64,000 nt of DNA from Rapana venosa (GCA_028751875.1 CM054151.1:39581198-39645197), one strand, 5' to 3'; shown: positions 25,380 through 35,906, counted from the first letter of the stretch. Program-made: numbers and translations. The notes: generated from the letters alone by a model not told the origin.

Positions 25380-25790
25380 TATTATTATATTTATTCTTGA
25401 TATCGAAGATAATGGAATAAGCACTCATGTGCTTTTCTACATGCAGTCCCCGTGTGTATGTGGTATTGTAATTCTGTCATCTTTTACCACCGGCACATCA
25501 TTGGCCTCCTCTTACGAAAAAGCGGGAACATGATTTAACGTGTGCGCAAGATGTTTCATGCAAACAATACATTGTGTTGTTGAGTGAGTGCTTTTATTTT
25601 AATTTTATTTGCTTTGTTTTATTTATTCTTCTATATCAAGATAACAATAAGCACACATAATTATGTGTTGGGGCGTGAGTGCGTGTGTGCACGCAATTGC
25701 TTTTCATTTTCATATCTTTATTTTATTTATTCTTTTATATCGAGGATAATGGAATAAGCACACATGTGGTGTGACGTGCGTTCGTGTGTG
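25380..25790 (-). repeat. Three fragments of the LINE/SINE 3' tail
   Basis: The words ATATCGAAGATAATGGAATA and AAGCACTCATGTGCTTTT (25399-25438) recur in variant form near 25628-25670 and again at 25733-25770. The same segment ends the repeat at 32895-32975 and the SINE-3 copy at 30575-30640, both with CTGGATGTAAA next to it. All three fragments are in reverse orientation. The spacing suggests a local duplication or several truncated insertions. Confidence 0.7.
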
Positions 25791-25826
25791 TGAGTATGTG
25801 GCCGCGGCGTGTGTGCGTGTGTGTTT

Positions 25827-26080
25827 GGTCATAGGGGAGTGAGGCATCAGAGACCTCACTTCTCTAGGGCCAGCATATTGAGGCGGCCTATCTCCTCTCC
25901 CTCACTGCTTTACCTTCCCTGACCCTAAAAGAGTGCAGGTACCCATATGCAGCTTGGGTTACCTGGGACTGTACTGAAGCCCAAGGCAGCTACGGTCCCC
26001 CATACCAAGTGTAACCACGCTTGAAGCTGCTTTAACCATGGCTGGGGGAAAGCACGTGCTCGACCAATGACTTCCCATTC
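25827..26080 (-). mobile_element. SINE-2 copy 1
   Basis: It matches the 39.6 kb copy from GGAGTGAGGCATCAGAGACC through GCTTTACCTTCCCTGAC, GGTACCCAT and GGGACTGTACTGAAGCC to the AAAGCACGTGCTCGACC end. On the minus strand the tRNA-like head would lie at the high-coordinate end; here it is truncated before the TAGCCCAGTGG box is complete. Confidence 0.8.
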
Positions 26081-26119
26081 CCTATGCTGTAGGCAAGCTG
26101 GATTTTTTATTTCAAGCAT

Positions 26120-26520
26120 GGTGGTTCACACATAAGCAGCATACTCTGACTTCAGAGAGGTTTCTTTTCACCTGAGGAAGAGAACAGTTAACACTCAGAG
26201 CATGTTATGGCTGAAGACAGTCTTCAGCAAAGCATTTTCAAAACGGAAAGTGTCCATATTCAAGAGACAGATAGCTCAGGGGATAGTGACAGTTGATTGG
26301 TTTGTTGTTGTTGTTGTTTGTTGTTTTGTTGTGCGTTCCCCACTTAACACTCTGGGTTTTGATCACCCAAACATGCACTCTGAATCACTTTTTCCCCCCG
26401 GGAATCACTGTGAGATAGGAATACAGCCGGGGTGAGAAGTTGTGTTTATACTCTTTCAAGTACACTCGCCTCATAGGCAGCCATACTCCGACCTCAGATC
26501 GTTTTTTCTCCTTTCAGGAT
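26120..26520. repeat. Pair of similar ~42-bp segments 340 bp apart
   Basis: CATAAGCAGCATACTCTGAC at about 26130 resembles CATAGGCAGCCATACTCCGA at about 26472, and both are followed by a CTCAGA-like and TTTCTTTT/TTTTTTCT part. The intervening sequence includes (GTT)n at 26300-26325. They could be pieces of two copies of one short repeat. Confidence 0.4.
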
Positions 26521-29055
26521 ACTACATAGGTTTGTTATGTATAGAGCTCGTCATGGCGAAGCACGCAATCTCAAACACTATTTTTACAACCATAATAGCA
26601 TTTTTAGTGTAGCCTTGGCAATTAGCTGATCATGAATGACGGACATCAGCATTTTTGTGAAATAGCTTGTTGGTATATGGACTAGGCCTAGCTGAGGCTG
26701 ATGGTGAGTCCAAAGGCCGCCTGCAGAGGTAGAGAACCAGCCATAATGAACCTGTATGTCCTCATGGGTGTGTGCGGCAAGTGCGCAAACATCAGCGAAA
26801 GAGGAACCTCTCAAAAGTGCCACAGACACCCTGGATCTACATGAGTCGCCGCAAGTTGAATAATTGCCACAGTGTGAAACTGAATGTAGATTGCCCTGAC
26901 ACAGTCTTGGAAGCGTCAATTCAGCATGGCAGAGCAGAGAATAGCGAACCGTGTGGGAGCCAGGACGCAGCCCCGCATCACTCCATTAACCACTTTTCTT
27001 GCAACTGGCGTAACTGCAAACACCAGTCCACATGTTTCCCTGCCTGAGCGAAACCGGCACTGTGCTTCAGGGATGACTGGCTGAAGGCATGGTCAAGCAG
27101 TCCTGTTCATATGATGCGGTGAAGATTTTGCCCGCGAGTAAGAAGGAGATTACACGGTGGTTGTAACGCAGCATGTTTTGTTCTCCCTTCCTTTGTAAAT
27201 GTGACAATTGAACATCCTTGAAATCCTGGGGGGAACCTCCCCTTTCTCCCAGATAGATTGGAACAGGGTGGTCAGCTTGTCTTCACACCTGCGCCTCCAC
27301 ACTTGTAGATGTCCGGCCTGGATTCCATCCCTCCTGTGCTTTTCCTGACGTTCACTTCAGGGCTTTCCAAAAGGTCCGCCCTAGTGGGAGGGGGAAGCTA
27401 GTGATCACTGACTGGTAGCTTGTGGGAGGGCTGCAATTTTGCCTCATCAGATAGCAATTAGTCCCTGTTGAGGAAGGTTTGAAGTGCTCTGCCCAGCGTG
27501 TAAGGGATGTCTTTCTTGTCTGTCAGGAGAGTGGTGCTGTCCAAGGTTGGAACAGGGGTTGACCCTATGGCTCTTGGCCCCTATACAGCGCGGAGACCCA
27601 TCATGGAGGTCTTCCCATGTCATGAGCGTCGCACTGACTGAGCTTTTCAAGACTTTCTTTCCCACCAGTTGTTCCTTCATACTCACCATGTCTTCAGCTT
27701 GTCTATTATGTACAAGATGCTTGGTTTGGCAAGTACTGGTTCTTCTTCCTCTGGCAGTCTTTATCAAAATGTGATTCCTGATGCTATGCCGTTTGTGCAG
27801 TGTGTTCAGGAGCTGGAGATCTCAGAGCCATCTCCGTCAAACAATCGTTGTGGCTCCTCTGTACAAAGCGAGTGTGTCAGCTGCTGTTTTTCGTGTAATC
27901 AGCGTCTCCTAAAGGTGCCCATAATCTCTTTCTACTCAGTCGATGCAGGGGTTTTCTTGGAGAGCGCTTGGATTTGCTGCTGTAGGCGTCCTTGGTGATA
28001 GGGAGGTGGTGGATGTTTAGAACATCCTGGGGGGGTTTCTGCCTGGCTGTTTGGAGCTTGCGTGCAAGTCAGATGTTCATCTTGCTAGCGTACCAGGCGA
28101 TTGGTCCCGGACCAACAGACTGCTCCTCGCAATGCAGCGTGTAATGGAAACATCACGCCTGTCCCTCTCTGCACGGCCGATTACCGTAGTCCTGCATGTG
28201 CCACTGCTTTCGAGCGGGCTGCATTCCATGTGTTCTTGTACTTGTCTTCTTGTGAAAGTGGGTGGTAGTGAGGTCATTCATAGCTGCGCGCAGAGCGAGA
28301 GCAAAAGCAGTCCCGTTGGAGTTTGCACTTGCCTGTTTTTTGGGCCGGGCCGTCCTAGGACTTTTGGCCAGGAGGAGAATCCCACGCCGACTCGGGCATT
28401 GAAATCCCGCGAGGATAAATCAGCCTTCGCTTTCTGTCTACCAGCTAAGATTGTGCGGCTTCGCTCTTCATGGAAAGCTTCTTTGATGTCAACAAGGGGG
28501 GTTGGACCAGTGTTGGGGCATAGCAACTGATGACTGTAGAAAAGCGTTCTTGGACATCTTCAGACGCAGGGTCATCATCCTATCGTTTAATCCCACGTGG
28601 GAAGGCTGTCAAGCTGTCGTGCAAGTTGGGTTTTATGCAAAGCCCACACCTGAGGTTCTTGTGGTGTCATCTGGCTTCCTAATGCATAAAGTGTAACCCC
28701 CTCAAACTTCCTCCAAATTGGGTTTCACCAGCAAACCTTGTTTCCTCAGGGCCGCTATGTCCACCTTGAGCGATTAGGCGTTCAGCAATGAGCGCTGTAC
28801 GCCTCTCTGGTCTGTCGTCTCTGTCCAAAAGGTGCGAATCATGCAGGCACGAAACAAGTCAGAGGCAGACCTCCTGGATCTTTTCATCTGTTGTTTTCGA
28901 CGCTAGTGTTGATGTCCAACGTAGGTACGGTTTCCTACTAGGTACTAAGAGAGGCAGGCTTTGTTTAGGGATCCTTTTAATCTCCCCCATTCCTCCCCAT
29001 GTGGGAATCAGTGCCGTCCCTAAAAAGGCTGCTCTGACTTTAGTAGGAAGGTATA
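26520..29055 (-). pseudogene. nLTR-A endonuclease + RT, multiply frameshifted copy
   Basis: On the minus strand the order is the same as in the 61-64 kb copy. A 5' leader (about 28930-29050) shares AGAGAGGCAGGCTTTGTTTA with it in reverse. The endonuclease has a DIKEAFHEE segment and DFNARVGVGFSSW near 28400-28460. A RDRRDVSITRC segment near 28130-28150 is where the intact copy is followed by WSDHH. An RT entry and KAF region follow in broken frames, and FADVCALAAHTHED lies near 26760-26805, where the family has FADD. Loss of the second RT Asp and many frame breaks make it non-functional. The 3' end is lost beyond the RT, and the 5' end abuts an RNase H fragment. Confidence 0.8.
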
Positions 29056-29059
29056 GATT

Positions 29060-29396
29060 TATTTCAACCCTTGTAGAATTCTTCCGTTGGCTGTTGACAC
29101 GGTTCCAAGAAGCTTTTTTTCAGCAGAATATGCCCTCCAGAGTTTGAGTAGAAGGTTCAAAGGTGATGTCACTCGAGAGTCCGTGTCCATGGCAGCAGCT
29201 TTGGCTAACTGGCAAGCTTTCTCGTTGCCGTGGATTCCACAATGTGACGGAATCCAGCAAAAGGCAAGGGTAGTACCTTGTAAGGAAAGAAAATGTATAA
29301 GGTGACAAATGTCAATGATTAGTTCCCCTCTTACCTTAGTATTAAATGCTTTTAATGCGTGCAAAACCGGCTTAGAATCAATACCAAAAAATGTAA
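29060..29396 (-). pseudogene. RNase H domain fragment of a different LINE
   Basis: The 101-codon frame 29059-29364 has a FCWIPSHCGIHGNEKACQLA segment, the WxPSHxGIxGNExAD hallmark at the C-terminal side of RNase H domains in I/Jockey-type retrotransposons. The final Asp of the motif is changed to Cys. Just upstream an IDSKPVLHAL segment can be read, corresponding to the second catalytic Asp region (TDSxxxLxAL). About 110 residues survive; RT and gag are absent. It sits between SINE-2 copy 2 and the 5' end of nLTR-A, which has no RNase H, so it is a separate, older insertion. Confidence 0.75.
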
Positions 29397-29410
29397 ATGT
29401 AAATGTACAA

Positions 29411-29713
29411 AAAGGTAAAGATATCCCCTAACCTATGTGGTCGGAGAGGAGCGAGGCATCAGAGACCTCACTTCTCCAGGGGCCACCAATTTGAGGACGG
29501 CACCCACCTCTTTTCCCTCGTTGCTTTACCTTCCCTTTACCTTCCCTGACCCTAAAGAGGCGGGTACCCATTGACAGCTGGGTGAACTGGGGGACTGTAC
29601 TGAAGCCAAGGCAGGCAAACGGTCAGCCATCCACTTGGTAACAACACTTGATGCTGCTTAACTTTGGCTGGGGGAAAGCGAGTGCTCTGACCACTGAGCT
29701 ATCCCGTCCCCTA
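29411..29713 (-). mobile_element. SINE-2 copy 2, near full length
   Basis: On the minus strand the head GGGGACGGGATAGCTCAGTG is tRNA-like, with an A-box-type TAGCTCAGTGGTCAGAGCA. The body follows with CAGCCAAAGTTAAGCAGC, GGCTTCAGTACAGTCCCCC, GGGTACCCGCC and GGGAAGGTAAAG. ACCTTCCCTTT is duplicated relative to the 39.6 kb copy, a small internal difference. It ends in a GGATATCTTTACC-type tail. Confidence 0.85.
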
Positions 29714-29744
29714 CCTCTGAAATAAATCTTTAAAATGATCAACG

Positions 29745-30117
29745 TTGAGAAAACATGATATGCAATGTTGAGGCCATATTGTCTTTGGGAACCTTACAAA
29801 CTCAGGGAGGAACAATGCGTGTGGAAGTGTGGAATATTCAGCAAAGTAATTAGTTCAAACATATTTTGTCATGGGAAAAACATTATTTCCCAAAAATAAT
29901 CTACAAAGTCAGGAAGTAGCAATGCGTGATATACTGTGAAAGTGTGAACAATTTTCAAGCAAATTAATCATTTGAAAAATGTCTATATAATGTGAAAACT
30001 ATATTTCTTAAGGTTCATCTACAAAGTCAGAGAAGACCAATATGTGACATACTATTAAAATTAGAAATTATCCACAAATTACCCATTTTACTTTGAAAAC
30101 AGTATAGATAGCCTTCT
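29745..30117. repeat. Tandem triplication, unit ~105-120 bp
   Basis: Three consecutive units start near 29790, 29895 and 30010. Each contains TCTACAAAGTCAG or a variant, then CAATGCGTG/CAATATGTG, GTGAAAGTGTG-type sequence, a CAAATTAATCA-like part and a GAAAAC/ATTTC end. A partial earlier unit may begin at about 29745. Units are diverged, so the array is old. No coding frame runs through it. Confidence 0.7.
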
Positions 30118-30167
30118 GGAAATTGTGTGCTTAAAATTTCCTCGTTTCTATAACTCCCTTTCTTTCT

Positions 30168-30169
30168 GC

Positions 30170-30259
<90 letters not shown>

Positions 30260-30284
30260 TCTCTCTCTCTCCAACAACGAGAGT
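30168..30284. repeat. (CT)n microsatellite with poly-C start
   Basis: A run of C at 30170-30180 leads into a long, nearly perfect CT repeat. Confidence 0.95.
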
Positions 30285-30638
30285 AGGGGGCGGGATAGCC
30301 TTGTGGTTAGAGTGATGTATTCGTGATCTGCTGACCCTGGTTCAACTCTCGTTCAAGATTATTTTTTCCTCTGCAGTTAACATCAGTGCCGACTCCACTC
30401 TCCCCAAAAGTCTTTCGGGTGAAACTATAAACCGAGGTCTCGTGTGCGAACGCACTCAGAACATCTTGCGCACTACAGTTAAAACCCGTTCCGCTTTTCG
30501 GAGGAGCAGGCATTGTGTGCTGGTTGAAACAGGTGGCAAAATCGACACAACTGCATACTCACGGGACTGGATGTAAAATAAAAGCACATGCTTGCCTATT
30601 CCCTTATCCTCGATAAAAACAAGAATAAATGAATAATT

Positions 30639-30641
<3 letters not shown>
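30285..30641 (+). mobile_element. SINE-3 (tRNA-derived), complete-looking
   Basis: The head GGGGGCGGGATAGCC is followed by TTGTGGTTAGAGTG (A-box-like) and CTGGTTCAACTC at about 30337-30348 (B-box-like, one change from GGTTCGANTC). A core AAGTCTTTCGGGTGAAAC, TATAAACCGAGGTC follows, then the 3' part GGGACTGGATGTAAA, AAGCACATG and TTATCCTCGATA, ending in AATAAATGAATAA. The 3' part equals the tail at 32895-32975. It lies exactly between two (CT)n tracts, so it appears to have inserted into a microsatellite. Confidence 0.85.
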
Positions 30642-30642
<1 letters not shown>

Positions 30643-30709
<67 letters not shown>

Positions 30710-30727
30710 TCTCTCTCCTCTCTCCTG
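30643..30727. repeat. (CT)n microsatellite
   Basis: Continuation of the CT tract on the far side of SINE-3. Confidence 0.95.
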
Positions 30728-31048
30728 CTGTTTACTTTTTTTTAACTAACCAGCCCATTCTCCTGCCTTTTATTTGTGTATCAGCCAAATCTCAAACTAT
30801 TTCTTATCAACTTTCTGAGGAGCTGCCCTGAAGTCGGAACGTGTCGGCTGAGGCCAGCGGGCAGACCTCCTGCATACAGAGTGACAAGCACAGGAGAAGA
30901 CCAGGCACTACACATTCTACCCAATAATGCAAACAGATTTTATGATTGCCAGTTTCGTCATCAGGACAATCACTGCACTTCCTGCAATCATAGATGATTG
31001 CAGTAAAAGCAGCAGCGTCTCCTGATAAATTCACATTATTTCATTACC

Positions 31049-31651
31049 TCAGACAGAGAAATTGACGCAGATAAATTCAAAGATTTGATTATCTCAGACA
31101 GAAATTGATAGCAGATGAATTCAAAGATTTTATTATCTCAGACAGAAATTGATAACAGATAAATTCAAAGATTTTATTATCTCAGACAGCGAAACTGATG
31201 CAGATAAATTCAAACACAACATAAGCTACCCACAACATAAGCTACCTGTTTGTTGCTGCTATGCTGGTTATGCTCATTATGCTATGCTTGTTTCATGTTC
31301 ATTAATGAATAACCATTATTTAAACCAAATTTTAAAAGTTCAATATCTCAGACAGAGAAATAGAGTCAGATATATTCAAAGATTTCATTACTTCAGACAG
31401 AAAATTTGATGCAGAAAAGTTCAAATATGTTATTATCTCAGAAAGAAATTCATTTCAGATAAATTCACAGATTTTATTATCTCAGAAAGATAAATTGATG
31501 CAGATAAATTCAAAGATTTCATTATCACAGACATAAATTCATTTCAGATAAATCCAAATATTTTATGATGTCAGATAGATAAATCAATAGCAGATAAGTT
31601 CACAGATTCCATTATATCAGTCAGAGAAATTGATGCAGATAAATTCAAAGA
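31049..31651. repeat. 44-45-bp minisatellite, about 11 units
   Basis: The unit can be written as GACAGAGAAATTGATGCAG followed by ATAAATTCAAAGATTTTAT and TATCTCA. Unit starts are near 31052, 31097, 31141, 31185, 31350, 31395, 31440, 31484, 31529, 31573 and 31619. A ~135-bp insert with ATAAGCTACC duplicated and several ATGCT words interrupts the array at about 31213-31345. The last unit runs straight into (GT)n. No protein frame is conserved between units. Confidence 0.9.
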
Positions 31652-31686
31652 CGTGTGTGTGTTGTGTGTGTGTGTGTGTGTGTGTG

Positions 31687-31743
<57 letters not shown>

Positions 31744-31763
31744 ATGTGTGTGTGTGTGTGGTG

Positions 31764-31794
<31 letters not shown>

Positions 31795-31826
31795 TGTTGT
31801 GTGTGTGTGTGTGTGTGCGGGCGCGT
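31652..31826. repeat. (GT)n microsatellite
   Basis: About 175 bases of GT with occasional TT, AT and GG interruptions. Cys/Val-rich frames here are artefacts. Confidence 0.95.
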
Positions 31827-31983
31827 GAAAAAAGGTAAAGGTGTCCGATAATCTATGTGGTCGGAGGGAGGCCAGGCATCAGACACCTCACTTCTCTAGG
31901 AGCCAGCATATTGAGGGCGGCGCCCATCTCCTCTCCCTTGTTGCTTTACCTTCCCTGACTCCAAACAGAACAGGTACCCATTG
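31827..31983 (-). mobile_element. SINE-2 copy 3, truncated
   Basis: It matches the low-coordinate half of the 39.6 kb copy from AAAAGGTAAAGGTGTCC through GGCATCAGACACCTCACTTC and TGCTTTACCTTCCCTGAC to GGTACCCATT, then stops. The tRNA-like head is missing, which is the usual 5' truncation seen from the minus strand. Confidence 0.8.
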
Positions 31984-32030
31984 CTGAGTGACATTATTCA
32001 GTTACTGCTGAGTGACATTATTCAGTGAGG
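31981..32030. repeat. Direct duplication of a ~24-bp unit
   Basis: GCTGAGTGACATTATTCAGT occurs twice in a row (about 31983 and 32007), and a partial third copy GCTGAGTGGC lies at 32063. Confidence 0.85.
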
Positions 32031-32079
32031 GAATGAGCCGTGCAGCAAATCCCTGGACTAATTGCTGAGTGGCCTTTTC

Positions 32080-32132
32080 GTTTGTGTTGATCGTGTGCTA
32101 TGTGAGTATTACATATTTAGTATTATCCCTGA
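32080..32132. repeat. Fragment of the 50-52 kb tandem core
   Basis: GTGTTGATCGTGTG, then ATGTGAGTA and TAGTATTATCCCTGAAA, match the unit near 52350-52402 almost word for word. It abuts the end of the nLTR-C C-terminal frame. Confidence 0.75.
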
Positions 32133-32705
32133 AAAAAACTTAAGTCACTTAATTTATGTACACAGTTTTTGCGTTCTTTGTCTTTCGTTTTGATTTTTAA
32201 TAACAAATTATTTCTGAGTTCATCATATAAAATGCATTCATCAAGTAAATGAAATTCATCTTCAATTTTGTTACAGTGTCTACATTTTCTGTCCTCTCTG
32301 GATATATTTTGGTGTCTCCCTTTCTCTATCATTAAATTGTGACAGCTTGTGCGAAATTTACAATATGTCTTCTTATGAGTTTTGTTTTCATAGTTTACTA
32401 AGTATGGTTCCAATCTGTATTCTTTGGTAGCAAAATCATAAAATTTGAGTTTTGCAAACTCTTTCTTTTGGTAATCCAAAATGTTTTATACATGTCCTCA
32501 AGTTTTCTTCTAACAGCATAACTCAAAACCCATGGGAAAATTAAGAGTGCTTTGGTTCTTCCAGACATGTTTGAATCCAATTTTGTACAGAATATTTTTC
32601 ACTGTGTTTATCCATTTATCGTATGTATTATTCTGATACAAATAATCGTATACTATTCTAATATAAGAGTCTGGTTTTGACTCTGTCAAATGAATCCAAA
32701 AGGAT
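32123..32705 (-). pseudogene. nLTR-C C-terminal region
   Basis: Two overlapping minus-strand frames form one protein. The first part (32510-32700) has a DSYIRIVYDYLYQ segment and a KHVWKNQSTLN segment, typical of the post-RT part of this family. The second (32123-32479) has a YCKFRTSCHNLMIEKGRH segment, NISREDRKCRHC and an EDEFHLLDEC segment. This gives a CxxC...H...C putative zinc-binding end. One frameshift near 32500 separates them. The N-terminal side stops at a (GT)n/(GA)n tract at 32708, so only the last ~190 residues exist. Confidence 0.8.
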
Positions 32706-32894
<189 letters not shown>

Positions 32895-32901
<7 letters not shown>

Positions 32902-33362
32902 AAATTCTTTTATTTCGAGGATAATGAATAAGCACACATGTGCTTTTTTACATCCAGTCCCCGCCCGTTAGGGATACATCTTAATAATAATAACCAAATA
33001 CTTATACAGTCTCACAATAAAAACAAGGGGAAATAACCTTTTCAAAACAGCTCCCCCCCAACAACCCCCCCCCCCCCCCCAAAGCAAGCAAATAAAGAAA
33101 ACCCTAAAAATACCCCCCCACCCCCCCAAAAAAAACCTAACCAAAACAAACAAACAAACAAAGGAGAAAGAAAAACCAAGCCAACAGAAGAAGATAAAAA
33201 GAGAAAAACAGACAAACAACAACAAGAACAACAACAGAGCCAAGAAAAATAACACAACCAAACTTAATAAGTCATAAAGATAAACATCTACACATTGTCA
33301 AATGGTACACATACTTGTTACACATAACTATAAGGTATTGAAATAGGGCACTCATTAAAACT
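32895..33362 (-). mobile_element. Repeat R2: G/T-skewed body with the shared 3' tail
   Basis: On the minus strand the repeat begins at about 33362 with TTTTAATGAGTGCCCTATTT, continues through CTTATTAAGTTTGGTTG, a G/T-rich part with poly-G, and TTTTGAAAAGGTTATTTCCCC, then ends with GGGACTGGATGTAAA and ATTATCCTCGAAATAAAAG. Copies without the terminal tail are at 51640-52190 and 53028-53490. It has no protein frame. It cuts nLTR-D at 33355. It is probably a long 3' untranslated region of a LINE family, or a non-autonomous element. Confidence 0.75.
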
Positions 33363-34680
33363 TAAGTTTGGATGTTGCATAAGTAGACAGGTACTTTCGA
33401 ATTGCACTAATATGCCATAACTGATAGTAGCATGATTGGCAGGTCTGGGTGATGAATTTTTGCATAGAGAGTGTGTTGTGGACAATGACCCCAAGATCCT
33501 TCACAGCAGTGGATAGAGGGACTGATGTATTGCCTAGTTCTATTGAAGCTGTTGTAATAAAAGAGAGTTTGTGTTTGATACCTACGGGCATAGCTTCAGT
33601 TTTATCTACGTTTAGCTGAGATAGTTCTCTATTATCGGGTTTTGCATATCTTCAAAGCAGTAAACCATATTTGTCAAGAGAGAAGGAAGATTTTCAGGAG
33701 TAACACTGCTTTGAATCTGAGATTCATCTCCATAAAAATGATAGTTGATCTGATGACGGTTTATTACATGTGACAGTAGAGCAGTGTGGGAAGTGAAAAG
33801 AACAGGGTCCAGAACTGATCCCTGTTGGACTCCACATTCCAATTCGGCAGGTATTGATTAAAGTTTATTTACTGAAACTGTTTGGAATCTGTCAGTAAAG
33901 TATGATATAAACTAGGTGAGGGCTGTGCCAGTAACACCGAACGTTTTTTGAAGACAAGAGAGGATTGAGTGGTGTATTGTGTCGAAGGCTGCCGATAAGT
34001 CGAGTAGAGTGAGAAGGGTGATTTTCCCGTGTCAGAAGCCAGTAGAAACGTGTTTAAAGTGTGAACTAGGGTGGTTTCAGTGCTGTGGCTGACGCGATAG
34101 GCAGACTGACGTGCAAAAAGAAGACTGTTGGAGAGAAGGTGGTTGTTGAGCTGTTTCAGAACTACTTTTCCAAGGACTTTAGAGGTAAAAGGTAGGTTGG
34201 AAACAGGTATGTAATTCTTCAGAATGTTAGGGTCAAGGTCATGCTTTTTCAGTAGAGGTGTGACTTTAGCAATTTTGAAAGCTGATGGAACATTTCCTGC
34301 AACTAGAGATGAATTAAACGATTTTTGTGATAGTGGGTATAAGCTGTGGTAGGCACTGTGCGAAAAGAGAAGCAGGTATGGGATCGAGGTCACATGATTT
34401 TATAGTCATTCCTTTCCGAATTTTGATTCCTTTCTCACTTGTTGGACGAAAGAATAGGAGAGGAGTGCCAGAGAATGGGGCATCAGGAAGTGCAGGCTGG
34501 AAAGGAGTCTGATCCAAACTAGAGCGAATGTTGCGGAATTTGTCAGAAAAGAATGCAGAAAATATAGAAGGAAGTTCAGAGTGGTTGTGGATGGAAGGCA
34601 GAGGGCTTGCCTTCACAGATCCAAGAAGAGTAGATGTGAGGGAAAAGAGAGATTTCATAGACGTGGCATCAAGAACTTTA
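33355..34680 (-). pseudogene. nLTR-D (CR1/L2-like) pre-RT and RT, broken
   Basis: On the minus strand: SIHNHSELPS and FFSDKFRNIRSSLDQ ahead of the RT, then KSCDLDPIPASL, VTPLLKKHDLDPN, NYIPVSNLPF (family NYRPVSNLPF), ARQSAYR, ECGVQQGSVLDPVLF (family GVPQGSVLGPxLF), a FYGDESQI segment where the catalytic motif is (Y/F)ADD, KHKLSFITTA and KDLGVI. The first catalytic Asp of motif C is Gly here. Frames break at about 34060, 33850 and 33600. The protein stops at TSKLKF where R2 begins, whereas the 60.6 kb copy continues with SLILLRLDYCNSLL. Confidence 0.85.
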
Positions 34681-34688
34681 GAAGAGCA

Positions 34689-34737
<49 letters not shown>

Positions 34738-34744
34738 GAGATAT

Positions 34745-34795
<51 letters not shown>

Positions 34796-34945
34796 TGTGT
34801 ATATATATTAGATAGAGAGAGAGAGTAAAATAAATATGTGACATATAAAAGGGGGGGGGGGTGTGCGTGCGTGCGTGCGTGCGTGCGCGCGTGTGTGTGT
34901 GTGTGCCTGTCTGTCTGTCTGTGTCCATACCTGTTTGCCTATGCC
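34689..34945. repeat. (ATAG)n, then GGGG/(GTGC)n/(GT)n
   Basis: ATAG tetranucleotides fill 34689-34800 with a short ATATAT break, a G run follows at 34851, then GTGC and GT/CTGT repeats to about 34925. They separate nLTR-D from nLTR-A. A continuous 338-codon minus-strand frame spans all three, but it is a chance chimera. Confidence 0.92.
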
Positions 34946-35404
34946 TACCTGCCTGTACATCTTCTTCGTCCATCGGGATCAATGATGACCAACTATTCAT
35001 CCTGGGATTGGGAGGGTCCATTTCGTGGGTGCCAAGATGACTTATTTGGCCAATCCGCGCTTGAAAAGTTCTTGAGCAGTATGGACATGGTATAGTGGCT
35101 GCTTTTGGAGACTTGGAGGCTCTATCTTTCCTGTCTTGCCTGTGCTGCTCAGCTGTCGCAATTCTCTTTGCTTCGTGGGCCTTGGCGCCACTGCGTACAG
35201 CTGCTCGCCACTGTGGCCTCTCCATTGCTGCCTGCTCCCATGAGTTTATCTCAATGTTGAAGGCTTTCAGTGAGGCTTTCAGAGTGTCCTTGAAGCGTTT
35301 CTTATGGCCTCCTTGGGAGCGCATTTCCATGCTGAAGTTCGCAAGAAGTTTGGGTAGCCGATGGTCTGGGCTGCGAACATGGCACGAAGCTGGGCAAAAA
35401 GGGT

Positions 35405-35705
35405 TTAATTTTGGGGGGGGGGGGGTTTTTTTTTAAAAAAAAAGGGGGTTTTGGGAAAAAGGGGTTTTTTCCTTCCCCCAAAAAAATTTTTAAAAAAAAT
35501 TTTTAAAAAAGGGGTTAAAAATTAAAAAGGGAAAAAAGAAAAAAAAGGGGGGTTAAAAAAAATTTTTTTTGGGGTTTAAATTTTTTTTTTTTAAAAAAGG
35601 GGGAAAAAAAATAGGGAAAAAAAAAGGGGGGGGGGGGCGGGGGGGGGGGGGGGGGGGGGGGGGGGGTTTTTGGGGGGGGCGGGGGGGAAAAAAAGGGGGG
35701 GGGGT

Positions 35706-35741
<36 letters not shown>

Positions 35742-35780
35742 CTTTAAAGTGGGGGGGGGCGAGGGGGGGGGGGGAAAAAA

Positions 35781-35811
<31 letters not shown>

Positions 35812-35906
35812 AAAAAAAGGGGGGGGGGGGGGGGGGAAAAAAGGGGGGGGGGGGGGGGGGGGAAAGGGGGGGGGGGGGGGGGGGGGTTTTTGGGGGGGGG
35901 GGGGTT

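Noticed and set aside
26584..28530. Plus-strand frames of 90-160 codons over 26.8-28.5 kb
   Set aside because: They lie opposite the nLTR-A reading and carry no domain; the minus strand has the recognisable motifs.
31049..31651. Regular repeats that might suggest a CRISPR array
   Set aside because: Units are contiguous 44-45-bp copies without unique spacers, and the context is eukaryotic, so it is a minisatellite.
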